A stretch of DNA of 64,000 nt from Nocardiopsis coralli (GCF_014892575.1 NZ_JADBGI010000004.1:126282-190281); one strand, 5' to 3'; positions 33,643-43,481 are shown, counted from the first letter of the stretch. The notes: generated by a model not told the origin, from the letters alone. Made by a program: numbers and translations.

Positions 33643-35247
33643 ATGCCCAGATCCGTCCGAGAACGCCTCCTCGTCAGCGCCCTGCTCACCCCGGTCCTCC
33701 TCCTCACCGCCTGCTCCGCCCCGGACCCCGGTTCCACGGACACCCCGACCCGTATCGTGCTCGCCGACGCCCAACCCCTGGGCGAGTTCGACCCGGTCGG
33801 CGGATACGGCGAACTCGGTGTCTCCCCGATCTTCGAGGGCCTCCTGCGCCCCGAGTCCAGCGGCGACGACCAGCTGCCCGACCTCGTTCCGGCCCTGGCC
33901 GCCTCGCCCCCCGAAGCCAACGCGGACCACACCGTGTGGGACGTGGAGCTGCGCACCGACGTGTCCTTCTCTGACGGTTCCGAACTCGACGCCGACGACG
34001 TCGTGGCCACCTACGAAGCCGTGCTCGACCCGGGGACCGCATCCGAGGTCGCCGGTTCCTACTCCATGATCGAGTCGGTCACCGCCACCGGCGACCACGG
34101 CGTGCGCTTCACCCTGAGCCACCCCTACTACGCGATGCCCGCACGGATGACCCTCGGCATCACCCCCGCTGAGGAGATCACCCCCGGGCCCGCGGCCGAC
34201 TCCGAACGCAACCGGGCTCCGGTCGGCACCGGCCCCTACGTGCTCTCCGAACTCAGCGGCGACGAGGCCGTGTTCGAGCCCAACCCCCACTACCACGGGC
34301 CGCAGCCCCAGGTCACCGAGCTGGTCACCCAGTACCTGCCCGACGACGGCACCAGGGCCCAGCGCATGCGCGGGGGCAGCATCGACGGGACCGTGCTCCC
34401 GCCCACCACCGCCGAGACCTTCGAGGGCGTCGACGGAGTCGAGCTCCAGCCCGTGCGCACCGCCGAATGGCGCGGCCTGTCCCTGCCGTCGGAGAACCCC
34501 TTCACCTCCGACGCCGAGGCCCGCACCGCGATGAACCTGGCCGTGGACCGCGACGGCATCGTCGAACACGTGCTCGCCGGCCACGGAACCCCCGCGCACA
34601 CACCCGTCGCGGCCGTCTACGGCGACGCCCACGACCCCGGGGCCGCCTTCGAGCACGACCCGGACGAGGCCGCCCGGATCCTCGACGAAGCGGGGTGGAC
34701 GGACGGCCCGGACGGCGTGCGCACCCGCGACGGCGAGCGCGCGTCCTTCACCCTCCGCTACCTCGCCTCGGACCACATGCGCCGGGACCTGGCGACGGCG
34801 TTCGCGGCCGAGATGGAACCCCTGGGCATCGAGGTCGAGCTCGAGGGCGGTTCCTGGGACGACATCGAGGAGCACACGGCCGACTCCGCGATCCTGCTCG
34901 GCGGCGGCGACAAGCCCTACGACCTGGACACGCAGGTGTACGCGACCCTGCACTCCCGCGAGGACGACACACCCACGTACGAGAACCCGGCCGACCTCTC
35001 CGTCCCCGGGGTCGACGAACACCTCGAACGGGCCAGGAGCTCCCCGGACGAGGACGAGCGCGCCGAGGCCTACCGCGAGGTGCAGCGGGCCTACGTCGAG
35101 CAGCCGACCTACGTCTTCCTCGCCTTCGCCGACCACACCTACGTCGCTGCCGAGGACGGCTGGGACCGCGGGCCGCTCGTCCTCGAACCCCACGCCCACG
35201 GGGTCTCCTGGGGGCCGTGGTGGAACATCGCCGGATGGCGTGAATGA
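33643..35247 (+). CDS. ABC transporter substrate-binding lipoprotein, nickel/peptide class
   Basis: 534 residues. Lipobox LLTAC (Cys24) after a short signal peptide. The SBP_bac_5 fold is seen in DVSFSDGSELDADDVVATYE (about 107-126), GTGPYVLSEL near 198 and YLASDHMRR, with the usual long C-terminal lobe. Class C binding proteins carry oligopeptides or nickel complexes. Convergent urease genes and the ArsR gene make nickel the best guess. ATG with AGGAAGAG upstream; overlaps the next gene (ATGA). Confidence 0.88.
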   Translation: MPRSVRERLLVSALLTPVLLLTACSAPDPGSTDTPTRIVLADAQPLGEFDPVGGYGELGVSPIFEGLLRPESSGDDQLPDLVPALAASPPEANADHTVWDVELRTDVSFSDGSELDADDVVATYEAVLDPGTASEVAGSYSMIESVTATGDHGVRFTLSHPYYAMPARMTLGITPAEEITPGPAADSERNRAPVGTGPYVLSELSGDEAVFEPNPHYHGPQPQVTELVTQYLPDDGTRAQRMRGGSIDGTVLPPTTAETFEGVDGVELQPVRTAEWRGLSLPSENPFTSDAEARTAMNLAVDRDGIVEHVLAGHGTPAHTPVAAVYGDAHDPGAAFEHDPDEAARILDEAGWTDGPDGVRTRDGERASFTLRYLASDHMRRDLATAFAAEMEPLGIEVELEGGSWDDIEEHTADSAILLGGGDKPYDLDTQVYATLHSREDDTPTYENPADLSVPGVDEHLERARSSPDEDERAEAYREVQRAYVEQPTYVFLAFADHTYVAAEDGWDRGPLVLEPHAHGVSWGPWWNIAGWRE

Positions 35248-36275
35248 GCGCAGTTCCGGGCGGCCGGACACACGCCGGCCGCCGCACACTGTGGCGCGAC
35301 CGCCGCGGTGACCTCCTCCGCCTCCTCCTGCGCCGCGCCGCCGTCGCGGTACCCGTGCTGGCGGGGTTGAGCGTGCTGGTGTTCCTGCTCGCCGACCGTT
35401 CGCCCTTCGATCCCCTCGCCGCCCACCTCGGGGCCGGGTACCAACAGAGCTCGGCCGGTCAGCGCGAGGAACTGAGCAGCGCCCTGGGGCTCGACGCCCC
35501 GTGGTGGCAGGCGTGGGGCGCGTGGGTCGTCGACCTGTTCCGGGGCGACGCCGGCTGGTCCCGGGTGTACGCGATGCCGGTCGCCGAGGTCTTCGCCGGC
35601 CGCCTTCCGTGGACCCTGTTGCTCTCGGGGACCGCGATGGCCGTCGCGGTCCCGGCGGCCCTGGCGTGCGGAACGGCGGCGGGCCTGGCCCCCGGCGGCC
35701 GGACCGACCGGGCCATCACCCGCATGGGCGTGTTCGTGCAGGCCGTGCCCCCGTTCGTGGTCGCCCTGGGCGCGGTCACCGTCTTCGCGGTGCTGTTGCG
35801 CTGGGCCCCGGTGGCGGGTGCCGCGGAACCGGGGGAGGGGTACACGGCCGCCGGGGTACTGAGCCACCTCGTGCTGCCGGCCACCACCCTCGCCCTCACC
35901 CAGCTGCCCTGGATGCTGCTGGCCGTGCGCACCGCCGTCGCCCGTGCCGTGGCCTCCGAACCGGTGCGGGCGGCCCGGGCGCGAGGGCTCTCGCGCCGCA
36001 GGACGGTCACCGGGCACGTTCTGCCGATGTCGCTCGCGCCGCTGGTGACGATCGTCGGCGCCCGGCTCCCCGAACTCGTGGTGGGGGCCGTGCTGGTGGA
36101 GGAGGTCTTCGCCTGGCCGGGCATCGCGAGCGCGCTGGTCGCCTCGGCGCAGGCGCTCGACTTCCCGCTCCTGGCGGCCCTCACGGTGGCCACCGCCGCC
36201 GTGGTCCTGGCGGGTTCCCTCGCCGCCGACACGGCCTACCTCCTCCTGGACCCGAGAGTGAGCTCCGATGTCTGA
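35244..36275 (+). CDS. ABC transporter permease (NikB/DppB-like)
   Basis: 343 residues, six helices. The EAA loop is EPVRAARARGLSRRRTVTGHVLP (in parts: AARARGLSRRR near 237). The periplasmic segment SPFDPLAAHLG after the first helix is typical of DppB/NikB. ATG lies within the stop of the binding-protein gene; its stop overlaps the next start by 8 bp. Confidence 0.9.
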   Translation: MSAVPGGRTHAGRRTLWRDRRGDLLRLLLRRAAVAVPVLAGLSVLVFLLADRSPFDPLAAHLGAGYQQSSAGQREELSSALGLDAPWWQAWGAWVVDLFRGDAGWSRVYAMPVAEVFAGRLPWTLLLSGTAMAVAVPAALACGTAAGLAPGGRTDRAITRMGVFVQAVPPFVVALGAVTVFAVLLRWAPVAGAAEPGEGYTAAGVLSHLVLPATTLALTQLPWMLLAVRTAVARAVASEPVRAARARGLSRRRTVTGHVLPMSLAPLVTIVGARLPELVVGAVLVEEVFAWPGIASALVASAQALDFPLLAALTVATAAVVLAGSLAADTAYLLLDPRVSSDV

Positions 36276-38007
36276 CCCCGCCGAGCGGGGCGCACGCCGC
36301 CCGACCGGCCGGTACCTGCCGGCGGCCGTGCTGGCGCTCCTGGTCGTGTACGCCGTCGCCGTCTCGTGGTGGGCCGGCCCGCAGTCGGCCGACTTCTCGC
36401 AGGCGCTCCTGCCGCCCGGGCCGCAGCACTGGTTCGGCACGGACCACTCCGGCCACGACCTGTTCGTACGGTCGGCGGAGGGCCTGCGTGTGTCGTTGCT
36501 CGTCGCCTCGGTCTGTGCCGTGGCCGCCACAGCCATCGGGGTGGCGGTCGGGGCGCTCGCCGTGACGGCGGGCGGGTGGGCCGACCGGGTGGCGATGCGG
36601 GTGACCGACGGGGTCAACGCCCTGCCGCACCTGCTCGTGGGGGTGGTCGTGGTGGCCATGTTCCCCGGGTCGCTCCCGGCGATCATCGCGTCGGTCGCGC
36701 TCACCCACTGGCCCCAGATCGCGCGTGTGGTGCGGGCCGAGATGCTCACGGTGCGCGAGTCCGAGTACGTCGAGGCCGCCTACCTGTGGGGTGCCCGCCG
36801 AAGCCAGGTCCTGTGGCGGCACCTGGTGCCCGCGGCCGCGCCGCAGGCCCTGGTGGGGCTGGTGATGCTCGTCCCGCACGCCGTCTGGCACGAGTCCACG
36901 CTCAGTTTCCTGGGACTGGGGCTCTCGCCGGACCGGGCGAGCCTGGGCACGTTGCTCGAGGTGGCCAGGGGCGACGTGCTCACGGGTGCGTGGTGGACCC
37001 TGGCCGCCCCGGCCGGCGTGCTCGTCGCGGTCGCGCTGGCCGTCGCCGGGGTGAGCGGGGTGCTGCGGGCCGGCGGTCGTGGAGAGGAGGGCGCGCACGC
37101 ACCCGCGGCAGGGGCCGGTCCGGTGGACGGGCCCGGGACCGCGGAGGCCGCCCCGGTCGTGGCACTGCGTTCCCTGGACCTGCGGTACCCCGCGGGCGCA
37201 GGACCCCGGACGTATGCGGTGACCGGTGTCGGGCTCGACCTGCGGCCCGGCCGGGTGACCGCCCTGGTCGGGGAGTCGGGGTGCGGCAAGTCCACGCTCG
37301 CGTCCACCCTGTGCGGGCTCCTGCCCCCGGGCACGGAATGCTCGGGCAGCATGCGGATCGCGGGCCGGGAGGTGCTCGGCGCCGGGGAACGCACGTGGCG
37401 CGGGCTCCGAGGGCGCGTGGTCGGGCTCGCCGCGCAGTCACCGGCCGACACGTTCACGCCCGTCCGGAGGATCGGACCGCAGATCGCCGAGGCCGCGGCG
37501 GCGCTGGGCGGGCGTGCCTCCGCCGAGGAGCTCATGGCGCGCGTGGGGCTGGAGAGCTCCGCGGCCGAGAAGTACCCGCACGAACTCTCCGGCGGGATGG
37601 CGGCCCGCGCGGCCCTGGCGGCGGCGCTCGCCGGGGACCCCGACGTCCTGGTCGCCGACGAGCCCACCTCCGGGCTGGACCCCGAACTGGCCGGGCAGGT
37701 CCTCGCCCTGCTGCGCGCCACCGCCGACGCCGGCACCGCGGTCCTGCTCATCACCCACGACCTTCAGGCCCTGGAGAAGTCTGGGACAGCGGACACCGTC
37801 GCGGTGATGCGCGCGGGACGGATCGCCGAGCACGGACCGGCCGGCCGGGTCCTCACCGAGCCGAGCCACCCCTACACCCGGGCCCTGCTCGCCGCCCTGC
37901 CCTCGCGAGGGCTGAACCCGGTCACCGAACCGCCCTCGGGGACCGCCGCCGCCCAGGAATCGACACTCGCACCGAACGGGAAGGATCACGATGGCTCTGA
38001 CCGCTGA
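36268..38007 (+). CDS. fused ABC permease (NikC-like) and ATP-binding subunit (NikD-like)
   Basis: 579 residues. Residues 1 to about 270 are a DppC/NikC-type permease: WFGTDHSGHDLFVRSAEG opening, EAA loop EYVEAAYLWGARRSQVLWR, and WHESTLSFLGLGL. After an Ala/Gly/Pro linker (about 272-300), residues 300-579 are an ATPase with Walker A GESGCGKST, signature ELSGGMAARA, Walker B VLVADEPTSGLD and H-loop ITHD, plus the oligopeptide-ATPase tail HPYTRALLAALP. Normally these are two proteins. No stop or frameshift is present between them. Confidence 0.92.
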   Translation: MSDPAERGARRPTGRYLPAAVLALLVVYAVAVSWWAGPQSADFSQALLPPGPQHWFGTDHSGHDLFVRSAEGLRVSLLVASVCAVAATAIGVAVGALAVTAGGWADRVAMRVTDGVNALPHLLVGVVVVAMFPGSLPAIIASVALTHWPQIARVVRAEMLTVRESEYVEAAYLWGARRSQVLWRHLVPAAAPQALVGLVMLVPHAVWHESTLSFLGLGLSPDRASLGTLLEVARGDVLTGAWWTLAAPAGVLVAVALAVAGVSGVLRAGGRGEEGAHAPAAGAGPVDGPGTAEAAPVVALRSLDLRYPAGAGPRTYAVTGVGLDLRPGRVTALVGESGCGKSTLASTLCGLLPPGTECSGSMRIAGREVLGAGERTWRGLRGRVVGLAAQSPADTFTPVRRIGPQIAEAAAALGGRASAEELMARVGLESSAAEKYPHELSGGMAARAALAAALAGDPDVLVADEPTSGLDPELAGQVLALLRATADAGTAVLLITHDLQALEKSGTADTVAVMRAGRIAEHGPAGRVLTEPSHPYTRALLAALPSRGLNPVTEPPSGTAAAQESTLAPNGKDHDGSDR

Positions 38008-38644
38008 GGGTGTGGTGTTCCGCCATGGGAACGAGACGGTCCTGGACAGGGCGGGCCTCAGGCTCGAGCCGGGGCAGATCCTGGGGCTGACCGGCCCGTC
38101 CGGCAGCGGCAAGACCACCCTCGCCCGGGTCCTCACCGGCCTGCGCGTGCCCGACGCCGGGCGTGTACGGGCCGACGGCACACCCGTGGGCACCACGCGG
38201 GGACGGATGGACGGCCGTGTGGGGCTGTTGCACCAGTCGCCCCGGTCGGCCACCGATCCGCGCATGAGCCTGCGCCGGATCATCGCCGAACCGCTCCTGT
38301 CCCGCGGCCGAGGCCGCGGCGGGCGAGGGGAGACGGCCGCGCGTGCGGCGGAGTTCGCCGCACGCGCCGGGCTCCCGGAGGACCTGCTCGACCGCTACGG
38401 CCGGCAGGTCTCCGTGGGGCAACTGCAGCGGGCCTGTGTGGCCCGTGCGCTGGCCGCCTCCCCGCGTTACCTCGTCTGCGACGAACCCACCGCCATGCTC
38501 GACGCGGTCTCCACGGCAGGCATCGCGGCCCTGCTGTCGTCACTCGCACACGGCGGGACGGGCCTCCTCGTGATCAGCCACGACCACGCGCTACTGGAGG
38601 CCTGGGCCGACCGGGTCCGCGGGATCGGGGACCTCGCCGGTTGA
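37991..38644 (+). CDS. ABC transporter ATP-binding protein (NikE-like)
   Basis: 217 residues, ATG overlapping the fusion gene by 17 bp. Walker A GPSGSGKTT, Q-loop LLHQSPRSATDP, signature VSVGQLQRACVARAL (weaker than LSGGQ), Walker B YLVCDEPTAMLD, H-loop ISHD. It lacks the C-terminal oligopeptide extension present in the fused ATPase, so the heterodimer is asymmetric. Its 3' end overlaps the convergent ureD by 54 bp. Confidence 0.9.
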   Translation: MALTAEGVVFRHGNETVLDRAGLRLEPGQILGLTGPSGSGKTTLARVLTGLRVPDAGRVRADGTPVGTTRGRMDGRVGLLHQSPRSATDPRMSLRRIIAEPLLSRGRGRGGRGETAARAAEFAARAGLPEDLLDRYGRQVSVGQLQRACVARALAASPRYLVCDEPTAMLDAVSTAGIAALLSSLAHGGTGLLVISHDHALLEAWADRVRGIGDLAG

Positions 38645-39430
38645 GGTCCGGGCCCCCGCCGCGGGTCCGGGTTCCGACGTCGTCTCGTACCGGGACGGGT
38701 CCATGAACGCCGCCTTCCAGTTCTCCCAGGTAACGGCGACCGCGGACTCCGCCTCGTGCGCCTGGCCGGCCAGCGCCCGCGCGAGGGCGCCCGGGCCGTG
38801 CAGAAGGGTCTCTCCTGCACCCGTGGCCCGTTCCGGCCGGGCGCCGAGCAGGAACGTGGAGGACAGGACCCGGTGCCCGCCCATGACCCCCGGGACCTCG
38901 CCCGAGCCCGGACCGCGCAGGTCCAGGTCCTCGACCAGCACCGGACGCCCGCCGACACGGCCCGACACCGTCGACCGCAGCGGGCCGCCGCCGGCCTCGT
39001 AACTGCGGCCGAGCACCAGCGTCTCGTGGACCAGTGCCCGGCCGCTGCCGGCCACGTCGATCCGGGTCCGCCTGGTCACGTCGGCCCCGGCCGAGACCAC
39101 GAACGGGGCGCTCCGCCACACCAGGCACGCCCCGTCGCCCACCCGCAGGTCGGCCTGCCAGCTCGCCGGACCGGCGCCCCGGGTGTCGTAGGCGACCATC
39201 CCGGACGGTTCGACCAGCTCCAACCACACACCCGGGCCGACCGTGATCTCCATCCGCAGACGGTCCCCGGTCAGCAACAGCGCGTAGGTGCCCACCAGGG
39301 CCACGCGTGCGGTGTCACCGCGTACCCCGAGAGGCTGGGCACGCAGGTAGGTGCCGCCGGACAGATCGGTCAGGCGGACCCGGCCGCCCACGCGCTCGAC
39401 AGTGATGCGGGCCGGAACCGATTCCTTCAT
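38591..39430 (-). CDS. ureD: urease accessory protein UreD
   Basis: 279 residues, ATG 39430. LSGGTYLRAQPLGVRG, LELVEPSGMVAYDTRG and VLVEDLDLRG match the UreD/UreH beta-helix family. UreD binds apo-urease and, with UreF and UreG, opens a path for nickel. Last gene of ureABCFGD, 10 bp after ureG. The 3' end overlaps the convergent importer gene. Confidence 0.9.
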   Translation of the reverse strand: MKESVPARITVERVGGRVRLTDLSGGTYLRAQPLGVRGDTARVALVGTYALLLTGDRLRMEITVGPGVWLELVEPSGMVAYDTRGAGPASWQADLRVGDGACLVWRSAPFVVSAGADVTRRTRIDVAGSGRALVHETLVLGRSYEAGGGPLRSTVSGRVGGRPVLVEDLDLRGPGSGEVPGVMGGHRVLSSTFLLGARPERATGAGETLLHGPGALARALAGQAHEAESAVAVTWENWKAAFMDPSRYETTSEPGPAAGARTSTGEVPDPADPVGPGLQ

Positions 39431-39440
39431 CGACGACCAC

Positions 39441-40202
39441 TCACCCGTGCTCGTGGCCGTGGTCGGCGTCCTCGTGGGTGTGGGTCGTGCCGTCGGCGTG
39501 CGTGTGCGGCGCCATCGGACCGGGGTCGCGCGGCACGTGGATCCCCGCCCGGTGGTCCTCCAGCACCTGAAGCACCCACGACGCGAGGGCCTTGATCGAC
39601 ACGTCGTCCTGCTGGCTCAGGGCCAGCACGGGCAGCCCGCCCCGGGACTCCGTGGCGTCGGCGACCATACGTTCGGCGTCCACACCCACGTGCGGGGCCA
39701 GGTCGGTCTTGTTCACCACGAGCAGGTCGGCGCGTTCGATGCCCGGCCCGCCCTTGCGGGCCACGTCGCCGCCGCCGGCCACGTCCAGGCAGAAGATCTG
39801 CGCGTCGGCCAGCGCCGGGCTGAACGTGGCGGTGAGGTTGTCGCCGCCGCTCTCCACGACGACCAGGTCCAGCGGGGCGAAGTCCGCCTCCATGTCCTCC
39901 ACCGCGAGCAGGTTCGGGGTGACGTCGTCACGGATCGCGGTGTGGGGGCAGGCCCCGGTCTCCACCGCGTGGATGCGCTCCACCGGCAGCACACCGGCCG
40001 CGCGCAGCAGCCGGGCGTCCTCGTCGGTGTAGATGTCGTTGGTGACCACCGCCATGCTGATCTGCTCCGCGAGTTCGCGGCACAGGGTGGCGATGAGCGT
40101 GCTCTTGCCGGTTCCGACCGGTCCCGCCACACCCAGGCGCATGGCCCGGCGCCCCTCGGACGTGTTGGCAGCGGCGGTGTCGGTGTTCTGCTGTTCAGGC
40201 AA
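39441..40202 (-). CDS. ureG: urease accessory GTPase UreG with C-terminal His-rich tail
   Basis: 253 residues starting at a TTG that overlaps the ureF stop by 8 bp (AGGATC before it). P-loop GPVGTGKSTL (about 27-36), nickel-site ETGACPHTAIRDD near 81 with the CPH motif, VVESGGDNL and the NKTD guanine motif. The last 25 residues (HTHADGTTHTHEDADHGHEH) are rich in His, a nickel reservoir usually found at the N-terminus of UreG or in UreE. Since no ureE is present, this tail may do that job. Confidence 0.94.
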   Translation of the reverse strand: MPEQQNTDTAAANTSEGRRAMRLGVAGPVGTGKSTLIATLCRELAEQISMAVVTNDIYTDEDARLLRAAGVLPVERIHAVETGACPHTAIRDDVTPNLLAVEDMEADFAPLDLVVVESGGDNLTATFSPALADAQIFCLDVAGGGDVARKGGPGIERADLLVVNKTDLAPHVGVDAERMVADATESRGGLPVLALSQQDDVSIKALASWVLQVLEDHRAGIHVPRDPGPMAPHTHADGTTHTHEDADHGHEHG

Positions 40203-40890
40203 CGAAGATCCTCCTGGTCCTGTTCTGTTGTTCGAGGGACCACCCCTCGATCTGTGGTGCGGTCCGGGCCGGCATGTCGTCGGCGTCGCGGACCGCGAGC
40301 GCCTCGGCGGCGACCTCGGCGATGACCCCCTCGGATCCCAGGACCCACCCGGCGGCGTCCACCGGGTCCACGGGGGCGAGCTTGAGGGCGGCCGAGGCCA
40401 CCGTCTGGGCGTCGTCGTACAGCGCCACCCGGGCCGTCTCGTCCTCCGACGAACCCATGACCGCGGCGACGACCCCGAGCGCGACCGGCCGCTGCGGGGA
40501 GCGGTCCAGGTTGCGCAAGGCCTTCACCGCCGGGTGCTCCGGCCAGAGCCGGGAGGCCAGGCGCACCAACCCGCGCCCGAGGAGCCCCGAGATGTCGCGC
40601 AGGGGAGCGCTCGGCGACCGCGCCAGGAGCGCGTCGTGCACGTCGGCCAACGCCCCCGCGTCGATGCCGAGGCCGTCGGGGCCGGACGCGCCCCCGGCGG
40701 CCCGGTGCGCGAGAACCGAGGCGGCCGTCTCCGTCAGCCCCACCGTGCGCAGGCGCGCGGCGATGTAGTCCGGGATCCGGTCGACCGTGAGACCGTCCGC
40801 GAGCGCCGGTTCCAGACCCGCCGAGTACGTGTGGCCTCCCACCGGCAGACGCGCGTCGGCCAGCAGAAGGGTGCCCAGTCGTGTGGTCAC
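40195..40890 (-). CDS. ureF: urease accessory protein UreF
   Basis: 231 residues, GTG 40890, 8 bp after ureC. LLLADARLPVGGHTYSAGLEPAL (in parts: DARLPVGGHTYSAGLE) is the conserved UreF N-terminus, RLASRLWP and VALGVVAAVMG follow in order. Forms the UreD2F2 scaffold that gates UreG-driven nickel insertion. Confidence 0.92.
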   Translation of the reverse strand: MTTRLGTLLLADARLPVGGHTYSAGLEPALADGLTVDRIPDYIAARLRTVGLTETAASVLAHRAAGGASGPDGLGIDAGALADVHDALLARSPSAPLRDISGLLGRGLVRLASRLWPEHPAVKALRNLDRSPQRPVALGVVAAVMGSSEDETARVALYDDAQTVASAALKLAPVDPVDAAGWVLGSEGVIAEVAAEALAVRDADDMPARTAPQIEGWSLEQQNRTRRIFVA

Positions 40891-40898
40891 ACGGCGTC

Positions 40899-42608
40899 CT
40901 AGAACATCGTGTACCGCTGCGCGAGCGGTACCCGGGCGGCGGGCTGGGGACGGACCGGCTCGCCGTCGATGCTGATCGCGAACGTCTCCGGATCCACGTC
41001 GATGCGGGGCAGCGCCGTGTTGTTGGGCATGTCAGCCTTGGTGAGGTGCCGGGTCGGCCGGACCCCCACCAGACGGCGCCGCAGCTCCAGGCGCTCGGCC
41101 AGGCCGTCCTCGATCGCCATCGGCGACACGAAACTCACCGCGAGGTCGGCCGCCGACGACGCACGCGCGGCCAGTGCCGGGCGCATCAGCACCGGCTGCG
41201 GAGCCGGAACCGCGCCGTTCGGGTCGCCCAGCGGGGCCGCGACGACCGCGCCGCTCTTGATCACCGCCGTCGGGCGGATCCCGAAGAAGGCCGGGTCCCA
41301 CAGCACGAGGTCGGCCATCTTGCCCGCCTCCACCGACCCGATCACGTGGTCGACGCCGTGCGCCGCGGCCGGGCAGACCGTGTACTTGGCGACGTACCTG
41401 CGCGCGCGGGCGTTGTCGGCGGGCAGGTCCGACGACAACCGTCCGAAGCGGTTCTTCATCACGTGCGCCACCTGCCACGTGCGGCAGATGAGCTCGCCGA
41501 TACGGCCCATGGCCTGGGCGTCGGTCGAGGTGATCGAGATGGCGCCCATGTCCTGGAGGACGTCCTCGGCCGCCATCGTGGAGGCCCGGATCCGGGACTC
41601 GGCGAAGGCGAGGTCCTCGGGGACCCTGGGGTTCAGGTGGTGCACCACCAGGAGCATGTCCAGGTGCTCGTCCACCGTGTTCACCGTGTGCGGCAGGGTC
41701 GGGTTGGTGGAGGCCGGGAGCACGTTCGCCTCGCTCGCCGTGACGATGATGTCCGGCGCGTGGCCGCCGCCGGCACCCTCGGCGTGGAACACGTGGATCC
41801 CGCGCCCGGCGATCGCGTCCAGGGTGTGCTGGACGTATCCCGTCTCGTTGAGCGAGTCGGCGTGCAGCGCGACCTGGAGGCCGAACTCGTCGGCGCCGCG
41901 CAGGGCCGCGTCGATCGCCGCCGGGGTGGCGCCCCAGTCCTCGTGCACCTTGTACCCGCCGGCGCCGGCCAGGGCGTCCTCGGCGAGGGACTCACGGGAG
42001 ACGGTGCTCCCCTTGCTGAACAGCAGAACGTTCAGCGGGAACCGGTCCAGGGCGCGGTGCATCATCGTCAGCGCGTGGGCCCCCGGCGTCACCGTCGTGG
42101 CCTTCGACCCCTCCGTGGGGCCGGTGCCGCCGCCGATCACCGTGGTGGTGCCGGTGGTCAGCGCCTCGTGCATCTCGATCTCGCTGAGGAAGTGCACGTG
42201 GGTGTCGACCGCGCCCGCGGTGAGGATCTTGCCCTCCCCGGCGATCACGTCGGTGCCGGGGCCCACGAGCAGGTCCGGGTGGACCCCGTCCATGGTGTCC
42301 GGGTTCCCGGCCTTGCCGACGGCGACGATGTTCCCGTCACGGATCCCCACGTCACCGCGGACGATGCCCCAGTGGTCCAGGACCACCACGTTGGTGATCA
42401 CCAGGTCCAGGGCGCCTTGGGAACGGGTGGTCATGCCCTGGCCCATCGACTCCCTGATGGTCTTGCCTCCGCCGAAGACGGTCTCGTCGCCGCCGGCGGT
42501 GAGGTCCTGTTCGACCTCGATCCACAGGTCGGTGTCGGCGAGGCGGATCTGGTCACCCACCGTGGGCCCGTACAGCTGGGCGTACTCACGGCGGTCGATG
42601 TGGCTCAC
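40899..42608 (-). CDS. ureC: urease alpha (catalytic) subunit, flap cysteine replaced
   Basis: 569 residues, full length. Metal-site motifs are intact: [12 protein letters not shown], carbamylated Lys in [26 protein letters not shown], and [13 protein letters not shown] near the dinuclear site. The mobile-flap motif, normally MVCHHLD with the cysteine aligned to Klebsiella Cys319, reads LVVHHLN here, so Val322 stands in its place while both histidines are kept. Hydrolyses urea to ammonia and carbamate. ATG 42608 lies within the ureB stop overlap. Confidence 0.95.
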   Translation of the reverse strand: MSHIDRREYAQLYGPTVGDQIRLADTDLWIEVEQDLTAGGDETVFGGGKTIRESMGQGMTTRSQGALDLVITNVVVLDHWGIVRGDVGIRDGNIVAVGKAGNPDTMDGVHPDLLVGPGTDVIAGEGKILTAGAVDTHVHFLSEIEMHEALTTGTTTVIGGGTGPTEGSKATTVTPGAHALTMMHRALDRFPLNVLLFSKGSTVSRESLAEDALAGAGGYKVHEDWGATPAAIDAALRGADEFGLQVALHADSLNETGYVQHTLDAIAGRGIHVFHAEGAGGGHAPDIIVTASEANVLPASTNPTLPHTVNTVDEHLDMLLVVHHLNPRVPEDLAFAESRIRASTMAAEDVLQDMGAISITSTDAQAMGRIGELICRTWQVAHVMKNRFGRLSSDLPADNARARRYVAKYTVCPAAAHGVDHVIGSVEAGKMADLVLWDPAFFGIRPTAVIKSGAVVAAPLGDPNGAVPAPQPVLMRPALAARASSAADLAVSFVSPMAIEDGLAERLELRRRLVGVRPTRHLTKADMPNNTALPRIDVDPETFAISIDGEPVRPQPAARVPLAQRYTMF

Positions 42609-43123
42609 GGCTGCTCCTCCGTCCCTTCGGGGTTGATGTCCTCGTCGGTCGTGCCGGCGGGCGGATCCTCCGTCGGCACGACCTCGGCCGGGTCGCCGTC
42701 GTGCGCCCCGGCCCCGCTGACCCGGACGGGTGCGCCGGAGGCCCGGAGCGGCTCCTCGACGTCCGTGCCGGGCGTACCGAACGGCACCACGGGGCGCGGC
42801 GGCCGCTGTCCGGTGCCGGAGAGCTCGCTCGGGTCGGCCAGCTGCAGGCCGGGGACGTGGCGCCGCCCGCCCAGCGCGACCAGGTGAACGGTGCGGCTCA
42901 CCCCGGGTTCCAGGCGCACCGAGGTGCCGGCGGGAACGTCGAGACGGAACCCCCGTGCCTGTTCGCGGTCGAAGTCGAGCACCGGGTTGGCGTCGGGGAA
43001 GTGCAGATGGGACCCCACCTGGACGGGGCGGTCCCCGGTGTTGACCACCACGAGGGACAGCTGTTCACGGCCTTCGTTGAGGTCGAGCGGCGTGGAACGT
43101 GTGCGGATCTCACCGGGGATCAT
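42605..43123 (-). CDS. ureB: urease beta subunit with acidic C-terminal extension
   Basis: 172 residues; the usual UreB core (about 100) spans residues 1-105: [52 protein letters not shown]. The following 65 or so residues are Pro/Gly/Asp/Glu-rich and of low complexity, ending near [18 protein letters not shown] 43123 overlaps the ureA stop (ATGA). Confidence 0.93.
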   Translation of the reverse strand: MIPGEIRTRSTPLDLNEGREQLSLVVVNTGDRPVQVGSHLHFPDANPVLDFDREQARGFRLDVPAGTSVRLEPGVSRTVHLVALGGRRHVPGLQLADPSELSGTGQRPPRPVVPFGTPGTDVEEPLRASGAPVRVSGAGAHDGDPAEVVPTEDPPAGTTDEDINPEGTEEQP

Positions 43124-43422
43124 TGGATCGGCTCCGTGATCGTGACGAGCTTGCGCCCGTCGGGGAAGGTGGCCTCCACCTGCACGTTCGGGATCATCTC
43201 CGGAACGCCGTCCATGACCTCCTCGCGCCGGAGCACGGTGCGGCCCTCGTTCATCAGCTCGGCGACGGTGGCGCCCTCGCGGGCCCGCTCGATCACCCAG
43301 CAGGAGAGCAGCGCGACCGATTCGGGATGGTTGAGTTCGACCCCGCGGTCGCGGCGGTCCCGGGCGATCATTCCGGCGACCGACAAAAGCAGTTTTTCTG
43401 TATCGGACGGGAGTAGATGCAC
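43120..43422 (-). CDS. ureA: urease gamma subunit
   Basis: 100 residues, GTG start with AGAGGTGA upstream. [41 protein letters not shown] and [19 protein letters not shown] are the standard UreA blocks. First gene of the urease operon. Confidence 0.95.
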   Translation of the reverse strand: MHLLPSDTEKLLLSVAGMIARDRRDRGVELNHPESVALLSCWVIERAREGATVAELMNEGRTVLRREEVMDGVPEMIPNVQVEATFPDGRKLVTITEPIQ

Positions 43423-43452
43423 GAATCACCTCTCACAGTTCTGAACGAACTT

Positions 43453-43481
43453 ATTGTAGGAGCAGATTCGTGCGAGCAGAA
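43453..43481 (-). promoter_or_regulatory. predicted ureA promoter
   Basis: TACAAT (43458-43453, minus strand) is a good -10, with transcription starting near 43446, about 24 nt before ureA. The -35 at 17-bp spacing is poor (TTCTGC), suggesting activator dependence. Confidence 0.4.
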
